Shown here: one piece after another, positions 46,570 through 60,052 of the stretch
Layout: each line of letters begins with the position of its first letter
How positions within the stretch are numbered: position 1 is the first letter of the stretch
Origin: Salminus brasiliensis
Taxonomy: Eukaryota; Chordata; Actinopteri; Characiformes; Bryconidae
Length of the DNA: 64,000 bases
Assembly (NCBI RefSeq): GCF_030463535.1
Contig: NC_132878.1
Span: 33,792,261-33,856,260, forward strand
Direction: 5' to 3'
Notes under the pieces: generated by a model
Told to the model about the DNA's origin: nothing
The model's input: the letters and a program-made list of their open reading frames with translations, nothing else
Database searches by the model: none
Translations under genes and position numbers: made by a program

Positions 46570-46593
46570 AAAAAAAAAAAAAAAAAAAAAAAA
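46570..46593. repeat. Poly-A tract
   Basis: 24 consecutive A. Confidence 0.9.
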
Positions 46594-46599
46594 CCTGGG

Positions 46600-48760
46600 A
46601 AAACCATTCAGCACCATGGAGAGCATCCATGAACCACTGGACACTTAAGATTTGAGATTATTTTACACCAGTAATTAGGAAATGTAAACATTTCAATTGC
46701 ATTTATTATGAAGCACACCTAAACACATGTCTAAATGCTCCTGTAGTCAGAGGCTGTCAAGGCCATTGTTTAGTTTACCAATTCATCTAATAAACAAGTA
46801 AATTCGATTAAAAATGATGAGACCTACACCAAATCAGATTATATGCTCCACTTAGGTCTCTGCTGTATGGTTTAAGCATGGGTCTTAAAGTCTAAAAATG
46901 TCCATCAAGTGCCTGTTTTACAACTCTCTTAAATTATAATTAACACAGTGTCGTATTCTTCACATAAACTGTATATAATTTATATATAATGTAATGGTTA
47001 TGAAAAGTGTTCTGTTTTATAAAGGTAAGAAAATACACAATTTCAAGTAAACTGCACAAGATTTTTGAGTTTTGAGCCCACCTCAAACTACGTTTTACAG
47101 GAAATCACAGACAGTTGTGCCAACTGATAATCTTTTGTTCAGATCAAATATCTTTCACATGTATAAACTTCAAATATTAAGTTTGAAACACTAAGAATTC
47201 TAAATTGTTTATATTATATATGCACTATAAAAAAGGTACATCATTCTTTCATTCCGTAACTGACTAATATTAACTGCCATAAATGACAGTATACTCTTGT
47301 GGTAATGCAAGAGTGACCAGCTTAGAATTTAGCAAGCATGAGCAACACAGAAAAAAAGAAACTTGCTCCTATAAACTACAACACTATGGCAAGACATCAG
47401 CCATTATGTAAGACTTACATGTATACCCAAGCCAATTTAGCTTGGGGGGAATGACTACACATTGAAGGTGAGTGAGAGTTGAGACATAGGTTGTATTATA
47501 CACTCAAACCCACTGGATATTACTGAAACTGAAGCACACCTGACTCTTTTAACTGTTTACAGTGCAGTTTAATATTTTTTGTTTGACTAACTTAAAAATC
47601 TTACTAACTTAAAAAGTTCTGTTTTTTACAGTGTGGATGACATCTGCAGCCTGAATGATGTCTGCTGTTGTACATCTCTTAAGGTTACTTACTGAGATTC
47701 TGTTACCTCATAATTACAGCAATTTAAACAAAAAGCAAACGTTATGCAAACCTGCATCAGTGGAGTAAAAGACTCAATTACAACAATGGAAAACACAGCA
47801 GTCATATCAGACTTGGTCATTAGTTTCATATTTTCATGGTTTTCTCTCTGTGGCAGATTTGTTTTTAGAAAGACCCACATTATTACAAATGATGTCTCGA
47901 TTTACTTCTCTCACTATAATTGCCTGGACACATCAACAGACTTCATTTATCCAGACCTCACAGAGACCCTCACCACACCTGCCTGTTAATGTTGCTGCTA
48001 GCTGAACTGAAAGCTATATCTCAATCTGTCAACTATTATAGCATCGACAAACTACAAGACATGGACCTCAGATGGATTAACCCTTAACCAAACCCACTGT
48101 AAAATCACTGCTTTTCATTTAAGAGGTCTCAATTAAAACTATAGTGTTTTGCAAAACAATGTCAGTGGAGTAATGGCTTAAATACAGCAAAGGAAAACAC
48201 TGATGCACAGCTGACTGTGCATCAGCATTCATATCAGTCAGGTATATCAGGTGAATGCTCAGCATAATTGTAATTATGCAGTATATTAATAATGTGTGTT
48301 CTCCACTCTCCTGTTTTTTTTTAGTTCTTGTAGGGTACATTTTCCCAAAACATGCAAGTCTTTTTGTAGTGTGGTTTGGCTGTTGACCAACAACCACTAC
48401 TTTCTAACTAAAGCGTAAACAGCGTTGCTCTTTGCTTTGTGTAGTTGCATTGTTTAAGTATCTCTTTGAGTGGACAAATTGCTTGTTAAAACATGACAAA
48501 TTTCTGGAGTCAGTCAATAGGCATACTTGGTTCACAGTTACCACAGTTAATAAACAGTACATATTAAAAAAGTGTAAGTGTTCTTTGAAGCAACAAAAGA
48601 AAAAAGAAAAAAAAAAAGGGAAAACTAATCTTTTCTTTAAGCATTTTGAGTTTCTCTTTGTTTTTGTTTGGCATTGTTGCCCCTTTGTTATTTTCCCCTT
48701 TTGTTTAGGAAGTTTTTCCTTTTGCTCTGTGATTTTGAGTTTTCCCTAAGATTACGTGCA
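46600..48760. other. Intergenic DNA, no gene seen
   Basis: AT-rich, with short frames only. Two loosely similar stretches (47755-47815 and 48165-48240, sharing CAGTGGAGTAA and GGAAAACAC) hint at an old duplication. Confidence 0.4.
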
Positions 48761-48764
48761 GCTG

Positions 48765-48840
48765 CTCCAGTGGTGCAGTGTGTTGGGGGTGCAGAAGTTG
48801 GGGGTTCAAATCCCCTGTAAAGCAACTTTTCAGTTTCTGT
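48765..48840 (+). mobile_element. tRNA-derived SINE head
   Basis: GGGGGTTCAAATCCCC at 48800-48815 is a B-box-like T-arm, with an A-box-like GTGGTGCAGTGTG upstream. A cloverleaf cannot be completed, so it is not a tRNA gene. Confidence 0.4.
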
Positions 48841-48957
48841 AATTTTATAATTGCATATTCCTTTTTCAGTTTCTGAGTGTCCTAGTCCTTTCAGTACTTT
48901 CTGTTGTTGTCTTCAGCTACATTTAGTAATCTGATTCTGCCTAACTTAGCACTTGGG

Positions 48958-49110
48958 TCCCACTCCCAATGTCTCAGTTGGTAGCTTGCTCACTCACTCA
49001 CAGTTCATACAGGTCTCCCACCCAAGAGGTTGCTGGTTTGAATCCACCTCCAGGTGAGCTACCATGTTATTTGATAAATGCCAAAATAATAAGAAAGGGT
49101 TTTTTTTTTA
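48958..49110 (+). mobile_element. tRNA-derived SINE
   Basis: CTCAGTTGGTAGCTTGCTC (A-box-like) and GCTGGTTTGAATCCACCTCC (B-box-like, about 49032-49051) are about 60 bases apart, as in tRNA-type internal promoters, and an A/T-rich tail follows. Confidence 0.5.
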
Positions 49111-49124
49111 AGGCAAATTTTATT

Positions 49125-49860
49125 ACTTTCTTCAAAGTCAAAAGTTTAAATACATTTCATTAGTATTTAGTATTATTTCCCCTAAATCTGTATGTATTGG
49201 GACAAACATTTAGGATATTCTTCCACAAGCTTCTCACAATAGTTGGCATTTTTGGCCCATTCCTTCTGACAGAGCTGGACAGAACCCTTTTGCGGCCACG
49301 CTTTAATGTCCTGGCTGATGTCTTGAGATGTTGCTTCAGTATTTCCACATAATGTCACAAAGTGCACCAGTCCCTCCTGCAGCAAAACAATCCCACAACA
49401 TGATACCCCCATGTTTCACAGTTGGGATGGTGTTCTCAGGCTTGCAAGCTTCCCCCTTTTAACAATGGTCGTCACGGCCAAACAGTTCAGTTTTAGTTTT
49501 GTCAGACCACAGGACATGTCTCCAAAAAATAAAGGTCTTTGTCTCGTGTGCATTTGCAAACATTAATCTGGCTTTTTTACGTTTGTTTTGGAGTAATGGC
49601 TTCTTCCTGGCAGAGTGGCCATGTGGATACAATACTCGTTTCACTGTGGATAAGGACAAACTCTTACGAGCTTTAGCCAGCATCTTCACAAGGTCTTTTG
49701 CTTCTGTTCTTGGGTTGATTTGGGAACATTTTAGACCAAAGGACATTCATCTCTGGGACACAGAACCTCAGCAGTATGACATGTTTGTACTTGCGTATAA
49801 TTGTTTGTACAGATGAATGAGGCACTTTCGGACATCTGGAAATGATAAGGAAGATAAGGA
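49125..49860 (-). pseudogene. Tc1/mariner transposase relic
   Basis: The minus strand reads RKKPLLQNKRKKARLMFA and HVLWSDKTKTELFG (first catalytic Asp kept) at 49470-49620, then jumps to a C-terminal piece (CQKEWAKNANYCEKLVEEYP, about 49215-49275) and FRGNNTKY at about 49160-49185. Most of the catalytic domain between is deleted. Confidence 0.75.
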
Positions 49861-50524
49861 AGAGTGCATCTGAAATCTGTCAGTGTAGATCAGTACAGCA
49901 TGTCATTTAACGCATTCCACAATAAACATATTAGAAATTACATACATCTACAGAATTCAGCTCTTCATGCTGTTCACATTAATGGTGCATTAAAGAACAA
50001 ATCACACAACAAACATACATGCATTTTCCTCTTGCTTTCCTAACACAATTCTCTAAGGCCTCCTGTTAGCTGGGGACTGATAAGTCCAACAGGTTCATAT
50101 GGACCTGTAGATGATGTAGAGGCAATAAGGAAGAGAAGGAAAAGATCTGTGGTAACATCTTAGCCGTTAGTATATCTGGATTTTTGGGGGTCAACTCACG
50201 TTTCATACATTTCGTACCTCTGATCTGTAACAGACGATAGGTCTAACTCTTTGTGGGTGGGTAAAATATTACTCCCTCTATCACTCAGCACAATGCAAGC
50301 CAAAGCAGATATCTGGTAGCTAATATAACAAAACAGGCAATTAACACGCTCCCCCAATTGCATTTGGCTTTACTGCTTGTAATGTTAATGAAGCAGTTGG
50401 CTGGCTTCATGTAACCCTGTCGAACACATGCTAGCCTTAACCCTCCTAGATTTTGATGGTAACAAAAAAACACATGTTTCCTGAAGGTGAGTTAAAAAGG
50501 ATCTAAACTAGTGTGATCTCTCAC

Positions 50525-50582
<58 letters not shown>
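50525..50582. repeat. (GT)n microsatellite
   Basis: Near-perfect GT run of about 29 units. Confidence 0.95.
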
Positions 50583-50583
<1 letters not shown>

Positions 50584-51289
50584 AGAGATTGTCCAAATGA
50601 TCATTAGGTTAGGATATTCAGATGGATTCACTACCTTCTACAAATAATTATTGTGTCCTCAAACTAAAGGCCTGAAAAAATAGATTCAACGCTAACCCCA
50701 ACTGTTATAACCACAGAAGCTCCAGAAAGAAAACCTAGTGTGACCACAGAAAGAGAATGATAGCTCTTCTAAGTACAACTAAGAAAACAGAAGAGCCTGT
50801 GATCATCATTCATATATATAGCAGATGTTTGCAAGTAGATGTGAGAGATTAAGCTCTTCTGTGAAATGGCTATATATAGAATATAACAGCTCTGCTCCTC
50901 ATTTATAAAAGGAAGTGTCTGTGGTCTGAGCTGGTTTCAGTTTCCAAAGCATAATAACAGTTTTAGACCAGTGACACCCTTTCAGGGTACTCCCATGGTT
51001 TTCTGAGCATAAGGACCTAAGTACCAACAAAGAGCATCAACAGTCTCTCATAGTTTACAGGATGGACAGATGAGAAAGAATACATCTGTAACCTGTACAT
51101 GTAGATCAGTACACCATATAATTTAATGCATTCCAGAAATTACATAAATTTACAGAACTCAGCTCCACTTACTGTTCACATTAATGCTGCTGGTCCTCCC
51201 AAAACTATGAATATTCACATTCAACAAAGAGCATCAGCAGAGTCTTTCTCATAGAGCCACAGACCCAAGGAAACAGAGCCACAAACAAG

Positions 51290-51568
51290 GAAACAGAGAG
51301 TAGTGTCACTAGTGAGACAAACAGGTCACTGTATGTGTTTTTCGCAACTCAGGAAAGGGCCAGAGGAAGACCGTAAAAGGCAGATCAGATTGGGCATAAG
51401 TATATTTGGGCACATTTCCTCTGTGCTGCCCGGACGTTAGTGCAGGTTAAATTCCACTGAAGATCTGCTGAGAGAAGAGTGTATTCGTTGTGTGTCAACA
51501 GGATTAGTGCAGGGCTAGTGTAGGAGCTGTCAGTGTGCTGTAAGGTCAGTGTTGTTTTACTAGTGAGG
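51290..51568 (+). promoter_or_regulatory. Promoter module and 5' UTR of gene D
   Basis: The distal part is diverged (no ACCACAAAACAGGAAAC). GTAAAAGGCAGATCAG (51373-51388) is the TATA-like region, followed by GGGCACATTTCCTCTGTGCT and the standard 5' UTR GGTCAGTGTTGTTTTACTAG before the ATG. Confidence 0.58.
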
Positions 51569-51617
51569 ATGTTGCTGAGATTTTACCTTCTCTTCATCTG
51601 GCTTCACGTCTTTAAAG
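51569..51617 (+). CDS. Gene D exon 1: signal peptide
   Basis: 49 nt, [16 protein letters not shown]; an Arg replaces Ser at position 4. Confidence 0.85.
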
Positions 51618-54600
51618 GTGAGTATAAAACTTTCTCTTGCTCCATTTTAAACTTAAAAAACATTTTTTTTACAAATCTGCTGGCATGTTGTGGGATGATT
51701 ACACTGGTCATCCTAAACTCTTACTTAAATTCCTGAAATCTATTTCAACAATTGTATTAACAATCAGAAAATATGTGAATAATCTTAACTTACTGACATG
51801 TGGTCCTGCAGGCTGCACTCTGGACAACAGAGGAAGAACATTGTATAGCACAGCTCATACAGGACAGTCAGTACTGCTGTCCTGCTACTGCACTGACCTG
51901 GATACCACACCTAAGACCTTCACCTGGAGGAAACGCATAAGAAACAGCCAGACTTGGATCGAGATATCCATTGAGAGTGATCTGTACAGAGACAGAGTTC
52001 AGCTGGTTAATGATCACTCTCCAGGAAATCTCTCTCTACTGATATCACACCTGACTGAAGAGGATGAAGGAGACTACAGGTGTGATGTTCAATGGAGTGG
52101 ACACATTAACATCAGACTCACTGTTAAAGGTAAAAGTGTTTGTAACTCACTAAATGTCCAGAGGGGTGGACTCGAGTCGCATGAATTGGACTTGAGTCCG
52201 GCTTTCGATAATTAGCAATAAGGGAAATTCTTTAGCCAGTTGCGGGAAAGGTTGGGGGTTGCCAGTGTTGAAGTTTATGCAGGCTATAAACATGCTGCCA
52301 AAAATAAACCTGTGCTGTAGTGAATAAAACAGAACTGATTAACAGAACATTAATAAAATAAAGTAAAAAAAAACAAAAACACTTGAAACAACACAAATAT
52401 ATAAAATAGGAATTCTGAGTATTTACACATTAACTTACACTATACTTACTATATATACATCTTTGCACTGTTTAAAATGTACAGGTTTAATCTGTGAAAT
52501 ATAAAGATGTTTACATACATACACATATATAAGATGTGAACTGTGAGTTGTAGTGTGAGAAGTCTTTTGTGGGTGCAGCATGACTAGTTGGTCACAGTTC
52601 TAGTAAGTAAATGCAGGGTGCAGAATGTGTGTATGGGGTGGAGGTGTGATGAGACATCTTGTGTGCTAAGACCAGCGAGACACCTTTGTGATGTCCTTTT
52701 CACAATGCAGGTGTAGAACCTCTTGAGGATGCAGGGATTGATGATAAACTATTGAAGCTAACTTATTGAAGCTATCAGATAATTTAATGATTACATTTGA
52801 GCTGTGGGTCCAGGAGCAGATAAGGGGTCTAACCAGCCTCTCAAAGCACTTGCTTATGATGAAGTTAGAGCTGTCAGGCCCTCGTTTTCGCACCCTTCCC
52901 CAGGGCGATCCCAAGTCGCCACCCACAGGCCCATATAAGGTGTCCACCTCGTTTATGTTCATGTGTTGCACCTGGGACTGGGAGCATTTGAGGAGCATCG
53001 CTTCAGCCTGTATTTGCTGTGAATTGAACCTCTAGGTGCTTGTGGCATGGTCTTGTAAGCTGGCAGCTTACTGTTGTCAAGCTGTCTTCCAGTCTGGTTC
53101 TTGAGGCAGTTTTGGTCACATTGCGTCCCCCGTGCTCCCTAGTGGCTCTAGCTCACAAGGCAGTTCCAAAGCACACTCAGGTCAGGCCTGCCCTGTTATC
53201 TCGTTCAGGTAGCTAGTTCTTCAGTTATGCCTGGTTTCACGTAGAGCGTTGCTCTACTTCTCAGTTCGAGTTTCCCCCTAGTATCGCCCAAGCTCAGCTT
53301 GTGGCTGTTTGAGGTATTCCTGTTGTTTTCCCAAGCTAGGCTTGCGATTTAGGCTCCCATATTATTCCCTTGTATTCCAAGCTAGGCTTGTGGCTTTCGG
53401 TTATCCCCTTCCCACGTCCTTATTTCGGTATATCATGGCTCATTCCCCTTTACTCCCTGCTCCTCCCAGTCCCAGGTTTGTTGTGTTCTCCATTTGGGTT
53501 GTCACGTTCTGTCTGAGTTCAAGTTTTGTCCCTGAAGTTTTTCTACTGTGATTCTCTGTAAAGCTGCAATATTAAACCAAGAATAAATGTTACTAGCTTT
53601 TAATATCTGTTGTTTGGTCTGCCCCAAATACTATTAAACAAAGACTCCATTACAATTGGCTTTGAACTCTCTATGCAGTTGCAATGAAAATTATTTAACC
53701 CCTCTTGCAAATTAATCGACCACTTCATCACAGCATCTTTGGTACTTTATAGAGCATCCTTTTACTGTTGATGTGACCTAATGCAAACGTGACAAAGTTT
53801 CTGGCACCATTCCTCATTGGCCGTTGCCTCCAGTTCACCAATAATCTTGGGTTTGCATGGTGCAATTGCCTTCTACAAATCCCACTAGAGATTTTCAGGG
53901 TTAAACACCTCAGTGTCACTGCTGGACTGAGGACAGTCCACCAACCAGAAATTTCTTCAAATGCACCATTTCACTGTTATGACATTTGTCTATTACACAG
54001 ATACAGTGCAGTGTGAACATACAACATGGATTCACTTATATGTATGTATGTTATATTAGTAATTTTGCAATATTTAAAATGCTACGAAGGCTGTTGGAAT
54101 TGCTGTCTCACTGAACAGCTAAAATAACGATGCTGCATTACACATACGTCTTTTACTTGTTTAAACAACATTGAACCTGCCTCCATTAGTCTGAAGGCAA
54201 CATTCGCTTACTTTTTTGTAAATCTCTGGGTGGCAGGTTTTTAAACTTTACAACAAACCAGCAAGCTCCTTATCTCTGTGAACGTTTGGCATTTTTAACC
54301 AGTGTCCTCACCTTAAAGACGGTAACTTCAGCACTTGATGCAAAAATCCTGGCTATTCTGGTAATTGTATTCATATTTTCAGTTTAAATGTAAATATCGG
54401 GAACTCTAACTAAAAACTATGACTGTAGTTTGTTGCCTGTTCCACCATGATTTATAAAATGAGATATAAAAAAGTTTTTTGTGAGCAAGAGGAAGGACAA
54501 AAGGCAGAAATCCAGTCCTAAAAATACAGTGGTATGGCTGGTGCAAAGCTAATACGGGTATTGAACAGATTGAAAAAGATTTTTTAAATGTCTTTAGTTT

Positions 54601-57527
54601 TTATTTGTTGCTGAAAAGTGAAATACTTTTGGTCATAGTTCTCATTTTCAAATGTTACTTTTTGTTTAGTTCTTGTCTTGTTTTCATTGTGAAAAATAGG
54701 ATGTCATATTTCATCATAGTTTTCGTTTACAGGCTGGTGGACAATAAGTGTTTTAAAACAAGTCCTTTCATAAAGGGAATGGTTGTACTAATGTAAAAGA
54801 ATGCAGTATGTGATTATTTCTATTGTACTGATATGTGTTTCTGCAGGCTGCACTCTAGCTAACAGTGGATCAGCACTGAGTATCACAGCACAGACAGGAG
54901 AGTCAGTTCTGCTGCCCTCCTCCTGCACTGATCTACACACTTTACCTGAGAAGTTCACTTGGAAGAAACTTAATATATACAAAAACGCATGGGAAGAGAT
55001 ATCCAGTGAGAGTGATCAGTACAGAGGCAGAGTTCAGTGGTTTAATGATCACTCTCCAGGAAATCTCTCTCTACTCATATCACACCTGACTGAAGAGGAT
55101 GGAGGTGAATACAGGTGTGATGCTAGAAGTAGTGGATACATCATGGTCAGAGTCACTATTGAAGGTAAAACACATATAGAACATTTATTTCTAGTACTGT
55201 GTAGCTTTCATAGTAAACTGACAGATTTTTTTCAGTTTAAAACTCTGACTGGCTGAGCCACATTGGCTGAACCCTTTGTAAAACAGTTAGTTAACTCAGA
55301 CCTGTCACCAACTCACAACAATTGAATTCTGTATTTATGATCCGAATAATTGAAATCATTGTGCTGTTAAAGAACTGGTGCTCACATCAGTGCTCAGAAT
55401 AAATGTTTATCAGCTTTAAATATCTGTTGTTTGGTTAGATCTGACTCCATTACAATTGGCTTTGAACTCTCTATACAGTTGCAATCAAAATGATTTAACC
55501 CCTCTTGCAAATTACGTTTATTAGCAAAATGTAAACATTTTCAGCTGTTTGCATTAAACCTATCAAACAAGACGAATTTTCACAACACAACTAATGTAAC
55601 ATGTGCTTTCTCCAAATTCACTTTTAATGATGACTGCATGACAATGTTAAGTCATGCAAAGTGGTCCCAAATCCCTGTAGACAGATCCAGCAGCCAGGTA
55701 GCTGCGTGAGGATCCCTGCAGTCAGATCTGTTATCCCAGCTTATCTTAGGCCAATGTTAATGGCCTAAGCTATTAAAATGTAAAAAGGCAACATATAATC
55801 AGAAAACCCCATTTATTTCACACTGATATATTGTTTTAGCCTATATATTTCAAAATGCAGTATCAGTGTCAGGAATCCAGTATGTAAATAATGTTATCTT
55901 ACTGATATGTTTCTGCAGGCTGCACTCTGCAAAACAGTGGATCAGCAGTGAGTATCACAGCACCCACAGGAGAGTCAGTACTGTTGCCCTGCTACTGCTC
56001 TGAACGCACCGCATCTGAGACGTTCACCTGGAAGAAACTCAACATAATCAGAAACACATGGGAAGAGATATCCAGTGATGGTGATCAGTACAGAGACAGA
56101 GTTCAGCTGTTTAATGATCACTCTCCAGGTAATCTCTCTCTACTAATATCACACCTGACTGAAGAGGATGAAGGAGAGTACAGGTGTGATGCTAAAAGAA
56201 GTGGATACATCAAGATCAGGCTTATTGTTAAAGGTAAAACAAAATACAGTTCATATAATAATAATAATAATACTCTTCTTAATGTATCTAATTACAGTAG
56301 CATGTCTTACTCAACTAACCGTAAGGGGATAACTCAGTCACACAACGAATAAGAAGATGACTACAGGTTTTTGCTCCACAGCTCATTTTTTGTGAGGGAA
56401 AAAAATCATAGGTCACCTCTAGGTTTGAATGATTTGGGAATAGAACCAAGCAGGACATTCAGGCTCTCCAGAATGTGGTCCATTCAGCTGAGTGCCTCAT
56501 TTTGAGCAAGCTCTCTGACTTGCAGACCAAGTGGTCCAAGACTGTTCTCTCTGTTGTGGTCAGGGAGGTGCCTTCACTCCCTGAATGCAAACACAGAGAG
56601 GATGAGTTTCTTCCCACAAGCCATTCAGGTTCTTAACTGTAGCTATTAAGACTGCTGACTACCCCCAACGGGGAGGACTTTTTACTGAACATAATTATGT
56701 ATTAGTATTATAATAATTACTACCTCTTGCTCGGAGGTAGTGGCACATCCACTTTACACTTGATAACTCATGTCTGCATCATACATTTCCTTTCTATTTT
56801 ATAGTCTGCATTTGCTATTATCCCTGTATATAGTTTTTATACTTTACTTAAATTAGGTTATTTGACAAAGCTGTGTCTTCTTTGCCTAACATATTTATAT
56901 ATACTACCTTCTATCCTATTTCATGTGAGCAGATCATTATTAAAGCATCTTGAATAAACTTTAACTTGAATAAATCTTTGATCTTTATTAGAAGCTAATG
57001 GAAACTAGCATTACTGTACTGGAAGACCCTTACAAAAAAGGCTGGGTATAGTATCGCATGTAAAAAGGCCACATATAATCAGAAAACCACATTTATTTCA
57101 CATTGATATATTGCTTTAGCCTACATATTTCAAAATGCAGTATCAGTGTCAGGTATCCAGTATGTAATTAATGTTACCTTACTGATATGTTTCTGCAGGC
57201 TGCACTCTGCAAAACAGTGGATCAGCACTAAGTATTACAGCACCCACAGGAGAGTCAGTACTGTTGCCCTGCTACTGCTCTGAACGCACCGCATCTGAGA
57301 TGTTCACCTGGAAGAAACTCAACACAATCAGAAACACATGGAAAGAGATATCCAGTGAGAGTGATCAGTACAGAGACAGAGTTCAGCTGGTTAATGATCA
57401 CTCTCCAGCTAATCTCTCTCTACTAATATCACACCTGACTGAAGAGGATGAAGGAGAGTACAGGTGTGATGCTAAAAGAAGTGGATACATCAAGATCAGG
57501 CTTATTGTTAAAGGTAAAACATAATAT

Positions 57528-57567
<40 letters not shown>

Positions 57568-59989
57568 CATCATCATACTTAATGTATCTAATTAGTAGCA
57601 TGTATCTAGCAGTAGCATGTCTTACTTAACTAACCCTACTGGGTTAACTCAGTCACACAACGAATAAGAAGATGACTACAGGTTTTTGCTCCACAGCTCA
57701 TTTTTTGTGAGGGAAAAAAAATCATAATAATAAGTAGAAGAAAAATCCCTGCAGTGTTTGCACCCCTAATTAGTCAGCATGCAAAGCATTTGAATCAAAA
57801 GACTAGAGGACAAACATGTCGACAAGCTATTTTACAAAAAACATGTGTATTTTTATAACAGATCACCTGGTTATTTCTGGGCACTATTAATACATGTTTT
57901 GTTAGCTAAGGGACAAGTTATGGTAGCTGGATTGTAGGAAATTTGCATGGCTTGTTGGTACCAGGCTGATATGTGTGTGGCTAGTTGATAGAAATGTGTT
58001 TGGATATCTTTTTGTGTCAAGAGAATAAACTGTTATTTGTAGTTTTGAGCAGAAAGTGTAAATGATCATTTATAAAATGGATTCCAGTTCTTAAAAGCTG
58101 ATTGGCTGAGGTGGATTGGCTAAACACATTTCGTTCACCCATCAGATTGTCACAAAAAAGTTTCCTATTCAAATGCTTTATATTATTTTACATTAAAATT
58201 ATTAAAACATTAAATTATACTGTTGCACTTTATATTTTCATTATTAGATGGCAAAATATTTGATCAGCATTAAATGATTTGTGAATTATATCTGTATGTA
58301 CATACCCTCGTTCAGCAGGCTGAGGTTGCTCGACTATGTTTTACTAGATATGCAGCTGACTCTCTGTCTCTCAAAACCTAGAATACGAACTCAACTAACT
58401 CAGATCTGTGGATACAGGTCACATCAGCAAATCTCCAGATAGCTGTTTGCAGCTGTCTTGCTCCTTCACTATTACACTCTTTTCTTTCTACAGAGGTTCC
58501 ACCTAAAACTACACAGTCTACTGCAGTGGTCAACAGACAGACCAGTCAAAGCACTTTAACCACAGCATCCTTTCAAAGGTCTAATGTTGAACACCACATT
58601 CAGTCTCCAACTGAAGGTAAGATGGAGCAGCTTATTTTTCCAGAAATTCCTATATATATTTGTGAATCTTCAGTGTAGTGTGGAATTTACAGTGCTACAC
58701 ATAGAGACCAGGGGAAATCCTTGTAGGTGTAACAACTGGATTTAAAGTGCACTAATGTTATAGCTCTTTAAACTACATGGTTTTAACCTGTTTATTTGAT
58801 GTTTGAGTTCAAAAGCTAAAATAATTTATGCAAAGCATAAAAAAGCAAAAGGCTATTTTTTCACTTTTCTACATAATTTGAATTTAACAGTTATCCTTCG
58901 TGTTGTGTCAAAATTTCATTATGAATACATCCTGTGAAGGCTCCACCTATCACACTAACAATAAGGGATTCATGTAGTGAACATTATGCTCTTCAACATG
59001 TATGGTATAAAACCCTGGCTCCATTACTGATGCACTGCAGTTTCTAAGGTGCTACCAGGTTCTTCCAATCCAGTCAGTGGTCAGAGTCATTCCAACTGCC
59101 AATCTGTCCTCACAGAACACTCACATGAATGTTGTTGCTGTGTGTGTGTGTCAATGTTCGTTCTTCTAACAATAGGTTTATTGCAGATAATATTTTGGAA
59201 CAAGACATTGACTTGCTTTTGATGTTTGATGGAAACTTGCCAACATCCTAATGGCCATGGTGGAGGACTTGCTGCGGTACATTAATCTATGCTTGCAGTC
59301 AAGACTGTTCCAGTTCCTTACATGACCTCATTTGAATGCCTCTACCTATTGATTGTGGTCATTTAGAAAAAAAAACATGCTCACCAAGAAAATCTGTTTT
59401 TTTTTATTTATGTTTTGAGAGTTTTCTGAATTGCTCACAACCCGCTCTGTCCAGTTTGTTCTGACTTGATGATGCTTGATGATTTTAAAATTCATGTAGA
59501 TTCTGGTAATTGCTCTGAAAATTTGCCATTGGTTTTTTGAAGTATTACTCAGAATGTGGACTTCCCTACACATAACAAAGATCATATACATAAATTATAT
59601 CATATTTCATATCAGGAAGATATCTAAAATGCCAGCTAGACTCTATGTCAACGCATCTTCCATTTATCGCTAAAATACTAGAGCCGACTATAGCTGCCCA
59701 ATTAACAGACCATACAGAATCCAATAATCTTTATAGGTGTTCCGGTCTGCATTTAGGAAATATTAGTTGTTGGATTGGCATATATCTGGTACTGTACTTC
59801 TGTACTTGCCTGGTTCCAGTCTTACCTAGCAGTCAGCAGTTTGTTTTTTTCTGGGGGGTTTTGATCTGAATTATGCTCTCTGACATTTGGTGTACCTCAG
59901 GGCCCAGTTCTTGGCCCATTGTTTTTTTTTATACTGTACATACTCCAACTTGGTGACATCGTTAGGTTTCACGGTTTTTGCACTTGATA

Positions 59990-60052
<63 letters not shown>

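Larger units (their letters stand above)
57048..57720 (+). repeat. Tandem duplication, right copy (contains Ig4)
   Basis: Matches 55783-56395; it additionally has an expanded AAT microsatellite after the exon. Confidence 0.88.

Noticed and set aside
48765..49110. True tRNA genes
   Set aside because: B-box-like phrases are present but no acceptor stem or complete cloverleaf can be formed; tRNA-derived SINEs explain them better.
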